This document shows, piece after piece, positions 7,010 through 14,894 of a DNA stretch of 21,156 bases. Within the stretch, counting starts at the first letter, position 1. The number at the start of each line of letters is the position of its first letter. Source of the stretch: Clostridia bacterium (lineage in GTDB: Bacteria > Bacillota > Clostridia > Oscillospirales > Acutalibacteraceae); the NCBI GenBank assembly GCA_017381395.1, contig JAFOCH010000052.1:1-21156 (forward strand). The letters run 5' to 3'. Under the pieces are notes generated by a model. The model worked only from the letters and a program-made list of their open reading frames with translations. It ran no database searches and had not been told where the DNA came from. The translations under genes were made by a program, and so were the position numbers.

Positions 7010-8231
7010 TTTGCTTTCCCGTCTTCTTAAAAGTAACCGATTCCTTGCGATAGTTTCTCTCATTGTTTCCTTTGTGATTTGGTTCAATTTATCCCAGGTT
7101 TACAACCCTGTTTCAACGAGAGATATTAGCGATGTTCCTGTAACCTTCCGCGTCAGTTCGGCACTTGCAGCCGACGGATACGAGGTTATAAAAAATAGTG
7201 AAATCACAGTGGACGTTACTGTTTCGGGAAAGACGGCGAATATTTCGTCTCTTTCGGCAAACGACATCGACATTGTTGCCAATATCACCGGTCAGGGAAT
7301 AAAAACGTGGACCCTCGATAGCAGTGATAACCGCAACTTTGACGTTATCGCTATGAGTATGAATCAGGTTACCGTTATGACCGATATTTTTAACCGCGAC
7401 GGCGAAAATTTCGAAGTAACGGCAAAGTCTAATAACGTTTCTGCGCCAGACGGCCTCATTGTCGATGCCGCAAAGGTAAAGGACGAAGCTTTTTCGCAAA
7501 TAAAAATTAAGGGAGCACAGTCGGTTATTGATAAAATTGCCTACGTAGTGGCCGAAACCGACGTGAACGACACGATCAGCGAAACCACCGATTTCGACGG
7601 AAATATCGCCTTGTTCGACCACGAGGGAAAGATAATTGACAGCAGCTATGTTTTCCTCTCGTTTGACACGGCAAAAATCACCGTCCCGATTTTGATGAAA
7701 CAGGAAGTTCCGGTAGTGGTAACCTTTGAAAACGCACCAAAAGACAATCCCGTAAAGGCAACCCCGAGCATAAAAACAGTTGTCGTAAAGGGACCCCAGC
7801 AGCTTATCGAAAAGTTAAAATCGGTCGAACTTGAACCGATAAACTTTGCCGATATTACTCCCGATACCACCGAATTTGTTCAAAAGATCAGGATGCCTGA
7901 ATCGATAGAAAGCAACGATGGAAACGTCGAGATTGCAGTAAATCTCGAAATGAAGGGCATAACTTATAAGAATATCGTTGTCACTAATTCGTGCTTTGAG
8001 CCGCAGAATGTCACACAGGGGCTTACTGCAACGATGGATAGCTTTACTGTCAAAATCATTGGTTCATCCTCGGTATTAAAGGGGATAACCGCCGATGATA
8101 TTGTTGTTTCCGCCGACCTGAAATCATATAGCAAGGGTGAGCATAGCGGAGTACCCGTTATGGTAAAATTTGCAAATAAATCGTCGGCATGGGTTGCTGG
8201 ATTATATACCGCTGACATTAAACAATCCTAA
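6993..8231 (+). CDS. cdaR: CdaR / YbbR-domain regulator of CdaA
   Basis: CdaR is a membrane-anchored extracytoplasmic protein that binds CdaA and modulates c-di-AMP production. The 412-residue protein has one N-terminal membrane segment (FLAIVSLIVSFVIWFNL, about 18-34) and then an all-beta exterior part. Four YbbR-like repeats can be traced, starting at about residues 45, 140, 230 and 325. Each shows the VPV.F/VTV.G pattern with a GPQQLIEKLKSV- or GAQSVIDKIAYV-type segment. The ATG is preceded by ATAGGAGG inside the end of cdaA. In Bacillus and many Clostridia glmM follows cdaR; here the next gene is an unrelated small membrane protein, separated by a hairpin. Confidence 0.93.
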   Translation: MTRLSSLLSRLLKSNRFLAIVSLIVSFVIWFNLSQVYNPVSTRDISDVPVTFRVSSALAADGYEVIKNSEITVDVTVSGKTANISSLSANDIDIVANITGQGIKTWTLDSSDNRNFDVIAMSMNQVTVMTDIFNRDGENFEVTAKSNNVSAPDGLIVDAAKVKDEAFSQIKIKGAQSVIDKIAYVVAETDVNDTISETTDFDGNIALFDHEGKIIDSSYVFLSFDTAKITVPILMKQEVPVVVTFENAPKDNPVKATPSIKTVVVKGPQQLIEKLKSVELEPINFADITPDTTEFVQKIRMPESIESNDGNVEIAVNLEMKGITYKNIVVTNSCFEPQNVTQGLTATMDSFTVKIIGSSSVLKGITADDIVVSADLKSYSKGEHSGVPVMVKFANKSSAWVAGLYTADIKQS

Positions 8232-8252
8232 AACATCAATAAATATTATAGA

Positions 8253-8273
8253 AGGCCGTCTTTTAGGCGGCCT
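8253..8273 (+). terminator. GC-rich hairpin after cdaR, possible weak terminator
   Basis: GGCCGTC (8254-8260) pairs with GGCGGCC (8266-8272) around a TTTTA loop, with one G-T pair, 22 bases after the cdaR stop. The downstream run is TCTAATTA rather than a good T-tract, so termination is likely partial, or the hairpin may protect the mRNA end. Confidence 0.5.
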
Positions 8274-8296
8274 CTAATTATCTGCACACATGTAAA

Positions 8297-8323
8297 TTTC
8301 CCGAATATACTGAAATCGGGAGG
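8297..8323 (+). promoter_or_regulatory. Hairpin that could mask the ribosome site of the next gene
   Basis: TTTCCCGA (8297-8304) can pair with TCGGGAGG (8316-8323), with six Watson-Crick and two G-U pairs. The right arm contains GGGAGG, the ribosome site of the gene at 8332. A transcript reading in from cdaR could fold this way. A possible TGCACA-N17-TATACT promoter (8283-8311) overlaps the hairpin; a transcript from it would lack the left arm. Confidence 0.4.
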
Positions 8324-8331
8324 TGCTAATT

Positions 8332-8649
8332 GTGTCAGAAATGATTTTAAACATAATTATAGTTGCGTTGGCGATTTGCGGATCGACCTGCATCATACGA
8401 TGGATATGGTCTTGGGCAATTAAAAGAGAAAACAATCAAAACATATTGGTAGTGCCGCTATATGATAACAATTTAGAGTTTTCGTTGCGGGATGCAGTTG
8501 CCTTGGCAAAGGCTGCGGCAATAGAAAAGGTTGCGGCGATAGATTGCGGATTAAGCGACGAATCGAAGCAAATCGCACTTATGTTTGCTAATGGCGAACC
8601 ACTAGTAAAAATAGTTGATTCAAACGATGTTATAAAGAACGTATTTTAG
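8332..8649 (+). CDS. Small single-pass membrane protein, function unknown
   Basis: I do not recognise this 105-residue protein. One hydrophobic helix lies at about residues 4-28 (MILNIIIVALAICGST, then IIRWIWSWAIKR), with positive residues after it. A soluble domain of about 75 residues follows: ILVVPLYDNNLEFSLRDAVALAKAAAIEKVAAIDCGLSDESKQIALMFANGEP. This suggests a helix-strand domain held at the cytoplasmic face. GTG at 8332 was chosen because GGGAGG lies 8 bases upstream; GTG at 8323 lies within that site and ATG at 8341 is another option. It ends 21 bases before recD2 and so probably heads the recD2-comF transcription unit. Confidence 0.72.
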   Translation: MSEMILNIIIVALAICGSTCIIRWIWSWAIKRENNQNILVVPLYDNNLEFSLRDAVALAKAAAIEKVAAIDCGLSDESKQIALMFANGEPLVKIVDSNDVIKNVF

Positions 8650-8670
8650 TTAAAAAAAGGGGTGAGGGCG

Positions 8671-10875
8671 GTGGCCGACGAAAGATTAGAAGGTACGGTT
8701 GAATACATAACCTTTCATAATGAAGAAAACGGATTTACCGTCCTCGAACTTGCAACCGAGGATGAGCTTGTCACGGTAGTGGGTACATTCCCGCTTATTT
8801 TACCGGGCGAAAATTTGATGCTTATCGGTAATTATGATACACACCATTCTTTTGGCCGTCAGTTTAAGGCAAAGGTGTGCGAAAGAAAAATGCCTGCATC
8901 AGCGGCGGCAATATTGCGATATTTATCGGCAGGTGGGATAAAGGGTATCGGCCCCTCAACTGCTAAAAAAATTGTAGACAAATTTGGCGAAAATTCGCTT
9001 CAAATTATCGAAAAGCATCCCGAACGACTTGCCATTATAAAGGGGATAACCGTACATAAGGCACGTCAAATCTGCGACGAATTTATGCGTCAGTTTGGTA
9101 TGCGTGAGGTGATGCTGTTTTTGTCACAGTATTCCTTCACATCTGACGAAGCACTTGCCGTGTATAAAATATTTGGAGCCGCTTCGGTCGATCGATTAAA
9201 GGCAAATCCTTTTTACTTATGTAGTGATGAGCTTGCCTTTGACTTTGAACGGGTTGACGAAATGGCGGCTCAGCTAGGCTTTGAGCACGATTTTACATTC
9301 AGAATTTATGCAGGGATTGAGTATGTCCTGCGCCATAATCTGCAGAATGGTCACACCTGCATTCCACTCGATAAACTGAAATCTCTTTCAAGCGGTTTGC
9401 TCGAAATCGAGGACGATAGAATTGCATCAATAATCGAGTATATGGTTTCGTCAAACCGACTCTTTATCACCGAAATTGAAGGCAGAGAATTTGCTTACTT
9501 ACCTCATATGTATCGTGCAGAAAGCTATTGTGCAATACGCGTAAACGAGCTCGCATGTACTGAGTTCAAGTCGTCGCTTAACATCGAAAAAGAAATAGCA
9601 AAAATCGAAAAAACGCTCAAAATCGAGTTTCAAACTCGTCAAAAAGAGGCCGTTAGTAATGCCTTGACACGTGGAATAATGGTGCTGACCGGAGGCCCCG
9701 GCACAGGTAAAACTACCACGCTAAACGGCATTATCCGCATATTTGAAAAGTTGGATTTCAATATTTGCCTTGCCGCACCTACCGGCAGGGCGGCAAAGCG
9801 TATGTCAGAGGTGACAGGCCGCGAGGCAAAGACGCTACACCGTCTGCTTGAGGTTGAATGGGGACCCAATCACCGTCCCGTTTTTATGCGTAATGAACGA
9901 AATCCGCTTGACTGCAATATCATAATCGTGGATGAGCTGTCTATGGTTGACATAATACTTTTTGAAAGCTTGCTTTCCGCTATGCCGAGGGGATGCCGAC
10001 TGATTATGGTCGGCGACTCCGACCAGCTTCCGTCGGTTGGTGCAGGAAACGTGCTTCAGGACGTGATTGAATCGGGAATGGTGCCTGTGGTTGAACTTAC
10101 CGAAATTTTTCGTCAAGCGCTCGAAAGTACAATTATTACTAACGCGCACTTAATCGTAAAGGGCGAGGAACCCGACCTGAGCCATAAGGATACCGATTTC
10201 TTTTATTTAAGCAGAAATGACGCTATGCATGGCGCAGATACAGTTGCTGACTTGTTTTGTCGCCGTTTGCCCGAAGCATATGATTTTCTTTCAAATGGTG
10301 ATATTCAGGTGCTCTGTCCGTCGCGAAAGAGGGAAATGGGCACAGTGAATATCAATAATTTAATTCAGCAGCGTATCAATCCCCCTGCAATAAACAAGCG
10401 CGAAATGAAGCAACACGGCTTTATTCTCCGCGAGGGTGACAGAGTAATGCAGATAAAAAACAACTACGACATAATGTGGGAAAAGGATGATGGTACCGAC
10501 GGTACTGGCGTATTCAATGGTGACGTGGGTGTTCTTCAAACGGTTGACATAAAATCAGACAGAATTATTGTCCGTTATGACGACAGAGACGCTTATTACA
10601 CCTACGAGGATGCCGAGCAGCTTGAGCTTGCCTATGCGGTTACCGTGCATAAGAGTCAGGGTAGCGAATTTGATTGCGTCATTTTGCCCGTGCTTGATGT
10701 ACCTCCTCAGCTCAGATACAGAAATCTCCTTTACACCGCTGTTACACGAGCCAAAAAGTTGCTTATTCTCGTCGGTTCTCAGGAAATCGTTAATCAGATG
10801 GTCCATAATGACAAGAGGACGCGTCGCTACACGGGACTTAAAATGATGATTGCGGAGAATAGAAATGATTTATAA
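8671..10875 (+). CDS. recD2: RecD2-type ATP-dependent 5'-3' DNA helicase
   Basis: RecD2 is the SF1B helicase of bacteria that lack RecBCD; it works in DNA repair and replication-fork restart. The protein is about 734 residues. An N-terminal OB-like part (about 5-75: EGTVEYITFHNEENGFTVLEL) is followed by helix-hairpin-helix elements (AGGIKGIGPSTAKKI and KGITVHKARQI, about 87-135), the long N-terminal extension that separates RecD2 from RecD. Walker A is GGPGTGKTTT (about 341-350) and Walker B is VDELSMVD (about 420-427). GDSDQLPSVGAG and a C-terminal VTVHKSQGSEFD are the remaining helicase motifs. I prefer GTG at 8671, correctly spaced from AAGGGGTG; GTG at 8662 lies within the ribosome site. 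comF overlaps its 3' end. Confidence 0.94.
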   Translation: MADERLEGTVEYITFHNEENGFTVLELATEDELVTVVGTFPLILPGENLMLIGNYDTHHSFGRQFKAKVCERKMPASAAAILRYLSAGGIKGIGPSTAKKIVDKFGENSLQIIEKHPERLAIIKGITVHKARQICDEFMRQFGMREVMLFLSQYSFTSDEALAVYKIFGAASVDRLKANPFYLCSDELAFDFERVDEMAAQLGFEHDFTFRIYAGIEYVLRHNLQNGHTCIPLDKLKSLSSGLLEIEDDRIASIIEYMVSSNRLFITEIEGREFAYLPHMYRAESYCAIRVNELACTEFKSSLNIEKEIAKIEKTLKIEFQTRQKEAVSNALTRGIMVLTGGPGTGKTTTLNGIIRIFEKLDFNICLAAPTGRAAKRMSEVTGREAKTLHRLLEVEWGPNHRPVFMRNERNPLDCNIIIVDELSMVDIILFESLLSAMPRGCRLIMVGDSDQLPSVGAGNVLQDVIESGMVPVVELTEIFRQALESTIITNAHLIVKGEEPDLSHKDTDFFYLSRNDAMHGADTVADLFCRRLPEAYDFLSNGDIQVLCPSRKREMGTVNINNLIQQRINPPAINKREMKQHGFILREGDRVMQIKNNYDIMWEKDDGTDGTGVFNGDVGVLQTVDIKSDRIIVRYDDRDAYYTYEDAEQLELAYAVTVHKSQGSEFDCVILPVLDVPPQLRYRNLLYTAVTRAKKLLILVGSQEIVNQMVHNDKRTRRYTGLKMMIAENRNDL

Positions 10876-11542
10876 CGATAAACCATCGTATTGGGGTTAT
10901 TTAGTTTCGCTTGTTTTTCCTGTCAGATGCTTTTGCTGTGATGGACTAATCAATTACGGAGATTATGTATGCGACGATTGCCGAGCCGAAATCGAAAAAT
11001 GCCGCAACAGTCGGACAAAGGTTGTTTCCTTCTATGGCAGAAGGTATAATATTCATTCGCCTTTTGTGTATATGGATGCGGCCGAATCGGCGGTAAAGCT
11101 TATTAAATTCACCTTTAATCCCGATAATGCAAAGCCGATGGGCGATGAAATAGCCGCCAAGGTTAGCCGCCTTCGCGAAAGAGATTTCGATCTTGTCACA
11201 GCCGTCCCTTTTACAAAGAAGGATAAGCTTGATCGCGAATACAATCACGCAGTATTGATGGCAAAAAGGGTATCAAAGCGGCTTTTAGTGCCATTTGACG
11301 AAAAACTGCTTAAAAAGATTAGACAAACAAAGCGTCAGCATCATCTGTCAGGGCTCGAACGTCGTACGAATTTGAGAGGTGCCTTTGCCGCACATAAATG
11401 CGTGATGGGGAAACATATTTTACTCATCGACGACGTGGTTACAACGGGTGCGACCCTTTGCGAATGTGCAGATATGCTTTACCGCGCAGGGGCAAGGAAG
11501 GTCACATGTGCCACCTTTGCGGCTGCAAAATATTCAAATTGA
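10865..11542 (+). CDS. comF: ComF family protein (phosphoribosyltransferase-like competence factor)
   Basis: ComF-type proteins pair an N-terminal zinc finger with a type I phosphoribosyltransferase fold and are needed for DNA uptake in competent bacteria. This one is about 225 residues. The finger is CFCC..(10 residues)..CDDC (Cys22, Cys24/25, Cys36, Cys39). The PRPP-loop signature is LLIDDVVTTGAT near residues 186-197. A KKIRQTKRQHHLSGLERRTNL stretch (about 140-160) is typical of ComF. ATG at 10865 has GGAG 7 bases upstream and overlaps the recD2 end by 11 bases; an in-frame TTG at 10850 would also be possible. The organism's competence cannot be judged from this window. Confidence 0.92.
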   Translation: MIYNDKPSYWGYLVSLVFPVRCFCCDGLINYGDYVCDDCRAEIEKCRNSRTKVVSFYGRRYNIHSPFVYMDAAESAVKLIKFTFNPDNAKPMGDEIAAKVSRLRERDFDLVTAVPFTKKDKLDREYNHAVLMAKRVSKRLLVPFDEKLLKKIRQTKRQHHLSGLERRTNLRGAFAAHKCVMGKHILLIDDVVTTGATLCECADMLYRAGARKVTCATFAAAKYSN

Positions 11543-11567
11543 CAGAGGATTTTCTTTGTTATATAAT
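11539..11567 (+). promoter_or_regulatory. Consensus sigma-A promoter of the mreB-like gene
   Basis: TTGACA (11539-11544) and TATAAT (11562-11567) match the sigma-A consensus perfectly with a 17-base spacer. The -35 contains the comF stop codon. Transcription should begin near 11574, leaving about 29 bases of leader. Confidence 0.85.
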
Positions 11568-11602
11568 TTATTTAGGATAAAAAATATTGGATTGGAGTTA
11601 CC

Positions 11603-12625
11603 ATGTTCACTGATTTGGGAGTTGACCTAGGAACGAGAAAAACGGTTATATGCCGAGGTAAAAAAATTGTACTTAATCAGCCCTCTGTTGTGCTGATGGA
11701 GGAATATGATAACAGCCCGTATAAATTTGGCAAGGAAGCATTCGAGGCGATTGGCCGTGTACCGTCGCGTTATCGTGCCGTTTGTCCGATTCAAAGGGGT
11801 GTTATTTCGGATTATGACGTGGCGGAGCATATGCTTCGTTGCTATATTCAGTATGCCTGCGGCAAGCGAATGACAAAGCCGCGCGTAGTCGTTTCGATGC
11901 CGTCGAACATCACCTGGGTTCAGCAGCGTTCTATTATTGACGCGGTACAGAATGCCGGTGGACGAAGCGTTTGTACCATCGAGTCGTCGGTGGCAGCCGC
12001 TCTCGGAATGGGAATTGATTTCAAGCGTCCTCACGGAGCAATTATTGTCGATATTGGCGCAGGAACGACCGACGTTGCCGTTATTTCAATGGGCGGATTG
12101 TCAAAGTGCGAATCATTGAGGGTTGCAGGTACCGACATTGATGCCGCAATTATCGATTATATGAAGCACGAGTATAATATGCTTATTGGCGAACATACCG
12201 CTGAATTTATAAAGTGTCAGGTTGGCGCGGCGATACCTCGACCGGTCGAAATCGTTATTCAGGCAAAGGGTATCAGCATCGCGACCGGAATGCCCAAATC
12301 GGTCGAAATCACCGCCAACGAAATATGCGAAGCAATTTCAGACGTGATTTACCGCATTTCTAGCGCAATTCGCAATGTGCTTGATAAAACACCGCCCGAG
12401 CTTGTGGGCGATATTGCCGAGGACGGAATTTATTTGACGGGCGGCACCTCACAGCTTTCGGGAATGTCTGACTGGCTGTCAAAGTATATTGGAATAAAGG
12501 TAATCACCGCCGATAATTACGAAACTTGTGTTGCACGAGGAATCGGAAATGTGCTTGAACATTTTGATATTCTTCAAAATGGCGATTACGAATTCCGCAC
12601 CTTGCAGGATTTGATTATTGGTTAA
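11603..12625 (+). CDS. MreB/Mbl-family actin-like rod-shape protein
   Basis: MreB-family proteins polymerise under the membrane and guide cell-wall synthesis. The 340-residue length is normal. The actin-fold nucleotide motifs are present: phosphate-1 loop DLGTRKT (8-14), DIGAGTTD (150-157) and the adenosine motif YLTGGTSQLSG near 290. The catalytic-region PRVVVSMPSNITWVQQRS and AGGRSVCTIESSVAAALGMG also match. The usual DLGTANT is changed to DLGTRKT, and the segment VICRGKKIVLNQPSVVL lacks the common VKGKGI form, so it is a diverged paralogue rather than an obvious mreB or mbl. No mreC or mreD follows; the gene stands alone between a strong promoter and a terminator. The ribosome site is TTGGAGTT. 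Whether it is MreB, Mbl or MreBH cannot be decided here. Confidence 0.88.
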   Translation: MFTDLGVDLGTRKTVICRGKKIVLNQPSVVLMEEYDNSPYKFGKEAFEAIGRVPSRYRAVCPIQRGVISDYDVAEHMLRCYIQYACGKRMTKPRVVVSMPSNITWVQQRSIIDAVQNAGGRSVCTIESSVAAALGMGIDFKRPHGAIIVDIGAGTTDVAVISMGGLSKCESLRVAGTDIDAAIIDYMKHEYNMLIGEHTAEFIKCQVGAAIPRPVEIVIQAKGISIATGMPKSVEITANEICEAISDVIYRISSAIRNVLDKTPPELVGDIAEDGIYLTGGTSQLSGMSDWLSKYIGIKVITADNYETCVARGIGNVLEHFDILQNGDYEFRTLQDLIIG

Positions 12626-12648
12626 TTTTATTTGATTTTTTAAAAGTG

Positions 12649-12688
12649 GCAGGACCGCATAAATTTTGCTTTGCGGTCTTGCTTTTTT
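12649..12688 (+). terminator. Rho-independent terminator of the mreB-like gene
   Basis: GCAGGACCGCA (12649-12659) pairs with TGCGGTCTTGC (12672-12682) with one G-T pair, followed by six T. It lies 23 bases after the stop. Confidence 0.9.
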
Positions 12689-12707
12689 AATATCATACTG
12701 TTATAAT
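12679..12707 (+). promoter_or_regulatory. Promoter of tRNA-Thr
   Basis: TTGCTT (12679-12684) and TATAAT (12702-12707) are 17 bases apart, placing the start near 12714, a few bases before the tRNA. The -35 is shared with the right arm and T-run of the preceding terminator. A second TATAAT at 12718-12723 has no clear -35. Confidence 0.6.
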
Positions 12708-12726
12708 ATTCGGGTGATATAATTTC

Positions 12727-12802
12727 GCTGGTATAGCTCAGCCGGTAGAGCAGCTGATTCGTAATCAGCAGGTCGGGTGTTCGAGTCACCTTACCAGCTC
12801 CA
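12727..12802 (+). tRNA. tRNA-Thr (anticodon CGT)
   Basis: The 76-base sequence folds into a standard cloverleaf. The acceptor stem is GCTGGTA with TACCAGC, then T and an encoded CCA. The D stem is GCTC with GAGC. The anticodon stem is GCTGA with TCAGC around loop TTCGTAA. The T arm is GGGTG, TTCGAGT, CACCT. Anticodon CGT reads the threonine codon ACG. It is a single tRNA with its own promoter and terminator. Confidence 0.96.
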
Positions 12803-12843
12803 TATAAAAAAGACACGCTGATAGGCGTGTCTTTTTTTATATG
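12801..12843. terminator. Bidirectional terminator between tRNA-Thr and the ger operon
   Basis: AAAAAAGACACGC pairs with GCGTGTCTTTTTTT around a 6-base loop (12819-12824), and the stem extends through CATATA/TATATG with one unpaired base. It supplies a T-run on both strands. The stop codon of the minus-strand germination gene lies inside the right arm. Confidence 0.88.
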
Positions 12844-14894
12844 CTGATTTTCGCTTTTAGTTTCAGGTTTTTGACTTTTTGCTTGAATTCTGCCTTTTCA
12901 AATTGTTCGATGGTTTTATAATTTTTTGCCGCCTTGTAACCTATGCCTAAAATATCACTACCAGCAACCGAAATATCGTTTATCGTTTCGTTCAACCTTT
13001 TTGTAAGCATTGCCTTTAAATTTTCGGGTAGCTTATCAATATTTTTGCCGCCTTTTGAGCAGGTCACGCGGATATCGATTTGAGTAATATTTTCATTCAG
13101 CGTAATTTTTGCCGCTCCTTTTGACGAAACGGAATATTCATCACCGTCAAAGGACAACTTGTATTCCTTAAGTTTGCCGTTTATCGCCTTCACAATGGCT
13201 GTTTCGTCGCCGTCCAGAAAGCCGACCGCCCGTTCACCCGAAAACATTACCGTCCCGCTAATATTATCCTCGCTTTCATCTTCACCGTTTACAACATAGG
13301 CGGCTGAAGGATCCTTTGTCGTAGAAAAAATCGAGTTGTAAACCTTGTTTATTGAAATCGAGTCGTACATGTTGCTTTTGCTTTCGTTATTGACGGTGAG
13401 TTCAATTTCCTGCATACTGCCGAACCGCTTTGCCGAAACGAATTTTTCCGCCGAATTACTGCAAATTGCAAGCATAATGCTGTTTTTGGTCGACGTGTCC
13501 TCGATAATCGGCTCGATAAATTTGAGTATACCCGTTTGAGCCAAATCGTATGAAATCGCAAGTATTCTCAAATTTTTGAGTGAAAGTGACCTTGCCCTTT
13601 GTGTAGAAAGATTGTTTATCACGTCACCAAGCGACCCGCCCGATTGAATGATAATGCTACTGTCTTCATTCATTAGCCGAATAGAATAGGAATAGGTCGA
13701 GTTGGTTATGCCCTCATCAATCCCAATCATAACCGCGTACGACTCGTTTTCGATTTCACGATAATCGGCACAGGAGCAAAGTGACATTCCCATTGCGATA
13801 AAAAGTAAAGCCAACACCGCTTTTTTATATAGCTTAAATTTAACTATACCACCAATGAGCAATATGATACCGATAACGAGTAAAAATAAAAAGCTGTATT
13901 GTCTATAAATCGATAAAATGCTATTGTTATCCACCCTTGTATTGTCGGGAATCACCCCGATTAAAAATACTAGTATTGTAATGGCGAGGGTGATGATGGT
14001 TGAACGCTTCTTTTTGATTGCAAAGGTATCGTCAATTTGCTTTATGGCGGCGCTTAAATAAATTGAGATAAAACATATCATGGACAGAATGATTATAAAT
14101 AGCAGTATTGCCTCGAATCGCTGAAAAAATCCGCTTCTTTCAGCGCCTCTCGCTATATCAATGATACCGCTTGTGCTGTTTTGCGTCAGAGAATAGGGGA
14201 AGGCAAGTGAGTAGCAAAAGGAACACGCTGTATATACAACAAGTGCGGTTACCGTCGCGGCAATACTTACACGGCCTACCTTTAGTGAGTGAATTTTATC
14301 GGCAAAAATGAGTCCGATTAGAATATTATCAACCGACGAAAGTGTCAGGATGCCACCCTTTGCCGTGGAGCCGAAGCCGTAGCCAAACACAGGGAAAATA
14401 TTGCCCATTTCAAACTGCCCAAGCCCCGAAAATATCACAATAACTATGCCAAGAATCAGACTAAAAAACACGGGTACGGACGTTTTTGCTATTGCCAAGT
14501 GACCTGACTTTGCTGAATAAAATGCTACAAGCATTATTACACCCGCGATGATTATTTCGGCGGTATTTCCGTATCCGTACAGCTTCATTAGTCGTATGCA
14601 TTCAAATAGACGCTCCGACATAGAAAGTATGATTGCGGCAACAATTAGGCAGTTTATAACCATTCCAAAAAAGTCGCCTGCACAATCGTATATAAGGGCG
14701 GTAAGCTTTTCGTGACCGGTTAATTTTATCAATTTTGTCGCAATTAAGGTGATGATTAAAAACACCGCACAGCCGATAAATGCCGAAATGAATGAGGCGG
14801 TTGCTGCTTTGTCGATAAGAAAATTTAGTGCATAGGTATAAACGTATACAAGCGTGCCTACCGACATTACTGAAAACAGCTGTAATTTACTCAT
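12837..14894 (-). CDS. Fused germinant-receptor B and C subunits (GerAB-like permease plus GerAC-like lipoprotein)
   Basis: Spore germinant receptors normally have three separate subunits: A, B and C. This single 685-residue frame carries two. Residues 1-355 form a GerAB-type permease with about ten membrane helices, near the usual 365-residue length. From residue 356 a lysine-rich turn (KFKLYKK) leads into a further hydrophobic segment and LCSC, then ADYREIENESYAVMIGIDEG, the typical start of a mature GerAC. The remainder (about 375-685) matches the GerAC length and includes the LSLKNLRILAIS segment. The former GerAC signal peptide thus acts as an eleventh helix, and an LCSC lipobox-like site at the second cysteine could still be cut and lipidated. 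I see no stop or frameshift. ATG at 14894 follows GGAGG and overlaps the gerAA stop by 8 bases (ATGAGTAA). Confidence 0.9.
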   Translation of the reverse strand: MSKLQLFSVMSVGTLVYVYTYALNFLIDKAATASFISAFIGCAVFLIITLIATKLIKLTGHEKLTALIYDCAGDFFGMVINCLIVAAIILSMSERLFECIRLMKLYGYGNTAEIIIAGVIMLVAFYSAKSGHLAIAKTSVPVFFSLILGIVIVIFSGLGQFEMGNIFPVFGYGFGSTAKGGILTLSSVDNILIGLIFADKIHSLKVGRVSIAATVTALVVYTACSFCYSLAFPYSLTQNSTSGIIDIARGAERSGFFQRFEAILLFIIILSMICFISIYLSAAIKQIDDTFAIKKKRSTIITLAITILVFLIGVIPDNTRVDNNSILSIYRQYSFLFLLVIGIILLIGGIVKFKLYKKAVLALLFIAMGMSLCSCADYREIENESYAVMIGIDEGITNSTYSYSIRLMNEDSSIIIQSGGSLGDVINNLSTQRARSLSLKNLRILAISYDLAQTGILKFIEPIIEDTSTKNSIMLAICSNSAEKFVSAKRFGSMQEIELTVNNESKSNMYDSISINKVYNSIFSTTKDPSAAYVVNGEDESEDNISGTVMFSGERAVGFLDGDETAIVKAINGKLKEYKLSFDGDEYSVSSKGAAKITLNENITQIDIRVTCSKGGKNIDKLPENLKAMLTKRLNETINDISVAGSDILGIGYKAAKNYKTIEQFEKAEFKQKVKNLKLKAKISI

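Noticed and set aside
7113..7622. 169-residue open frame on the minus strand opposite cdaR
   Set aside because: It lies entirely within the well-supported cdaR gene, has no recognisable domain and reads as a shadow of its codon pattern.
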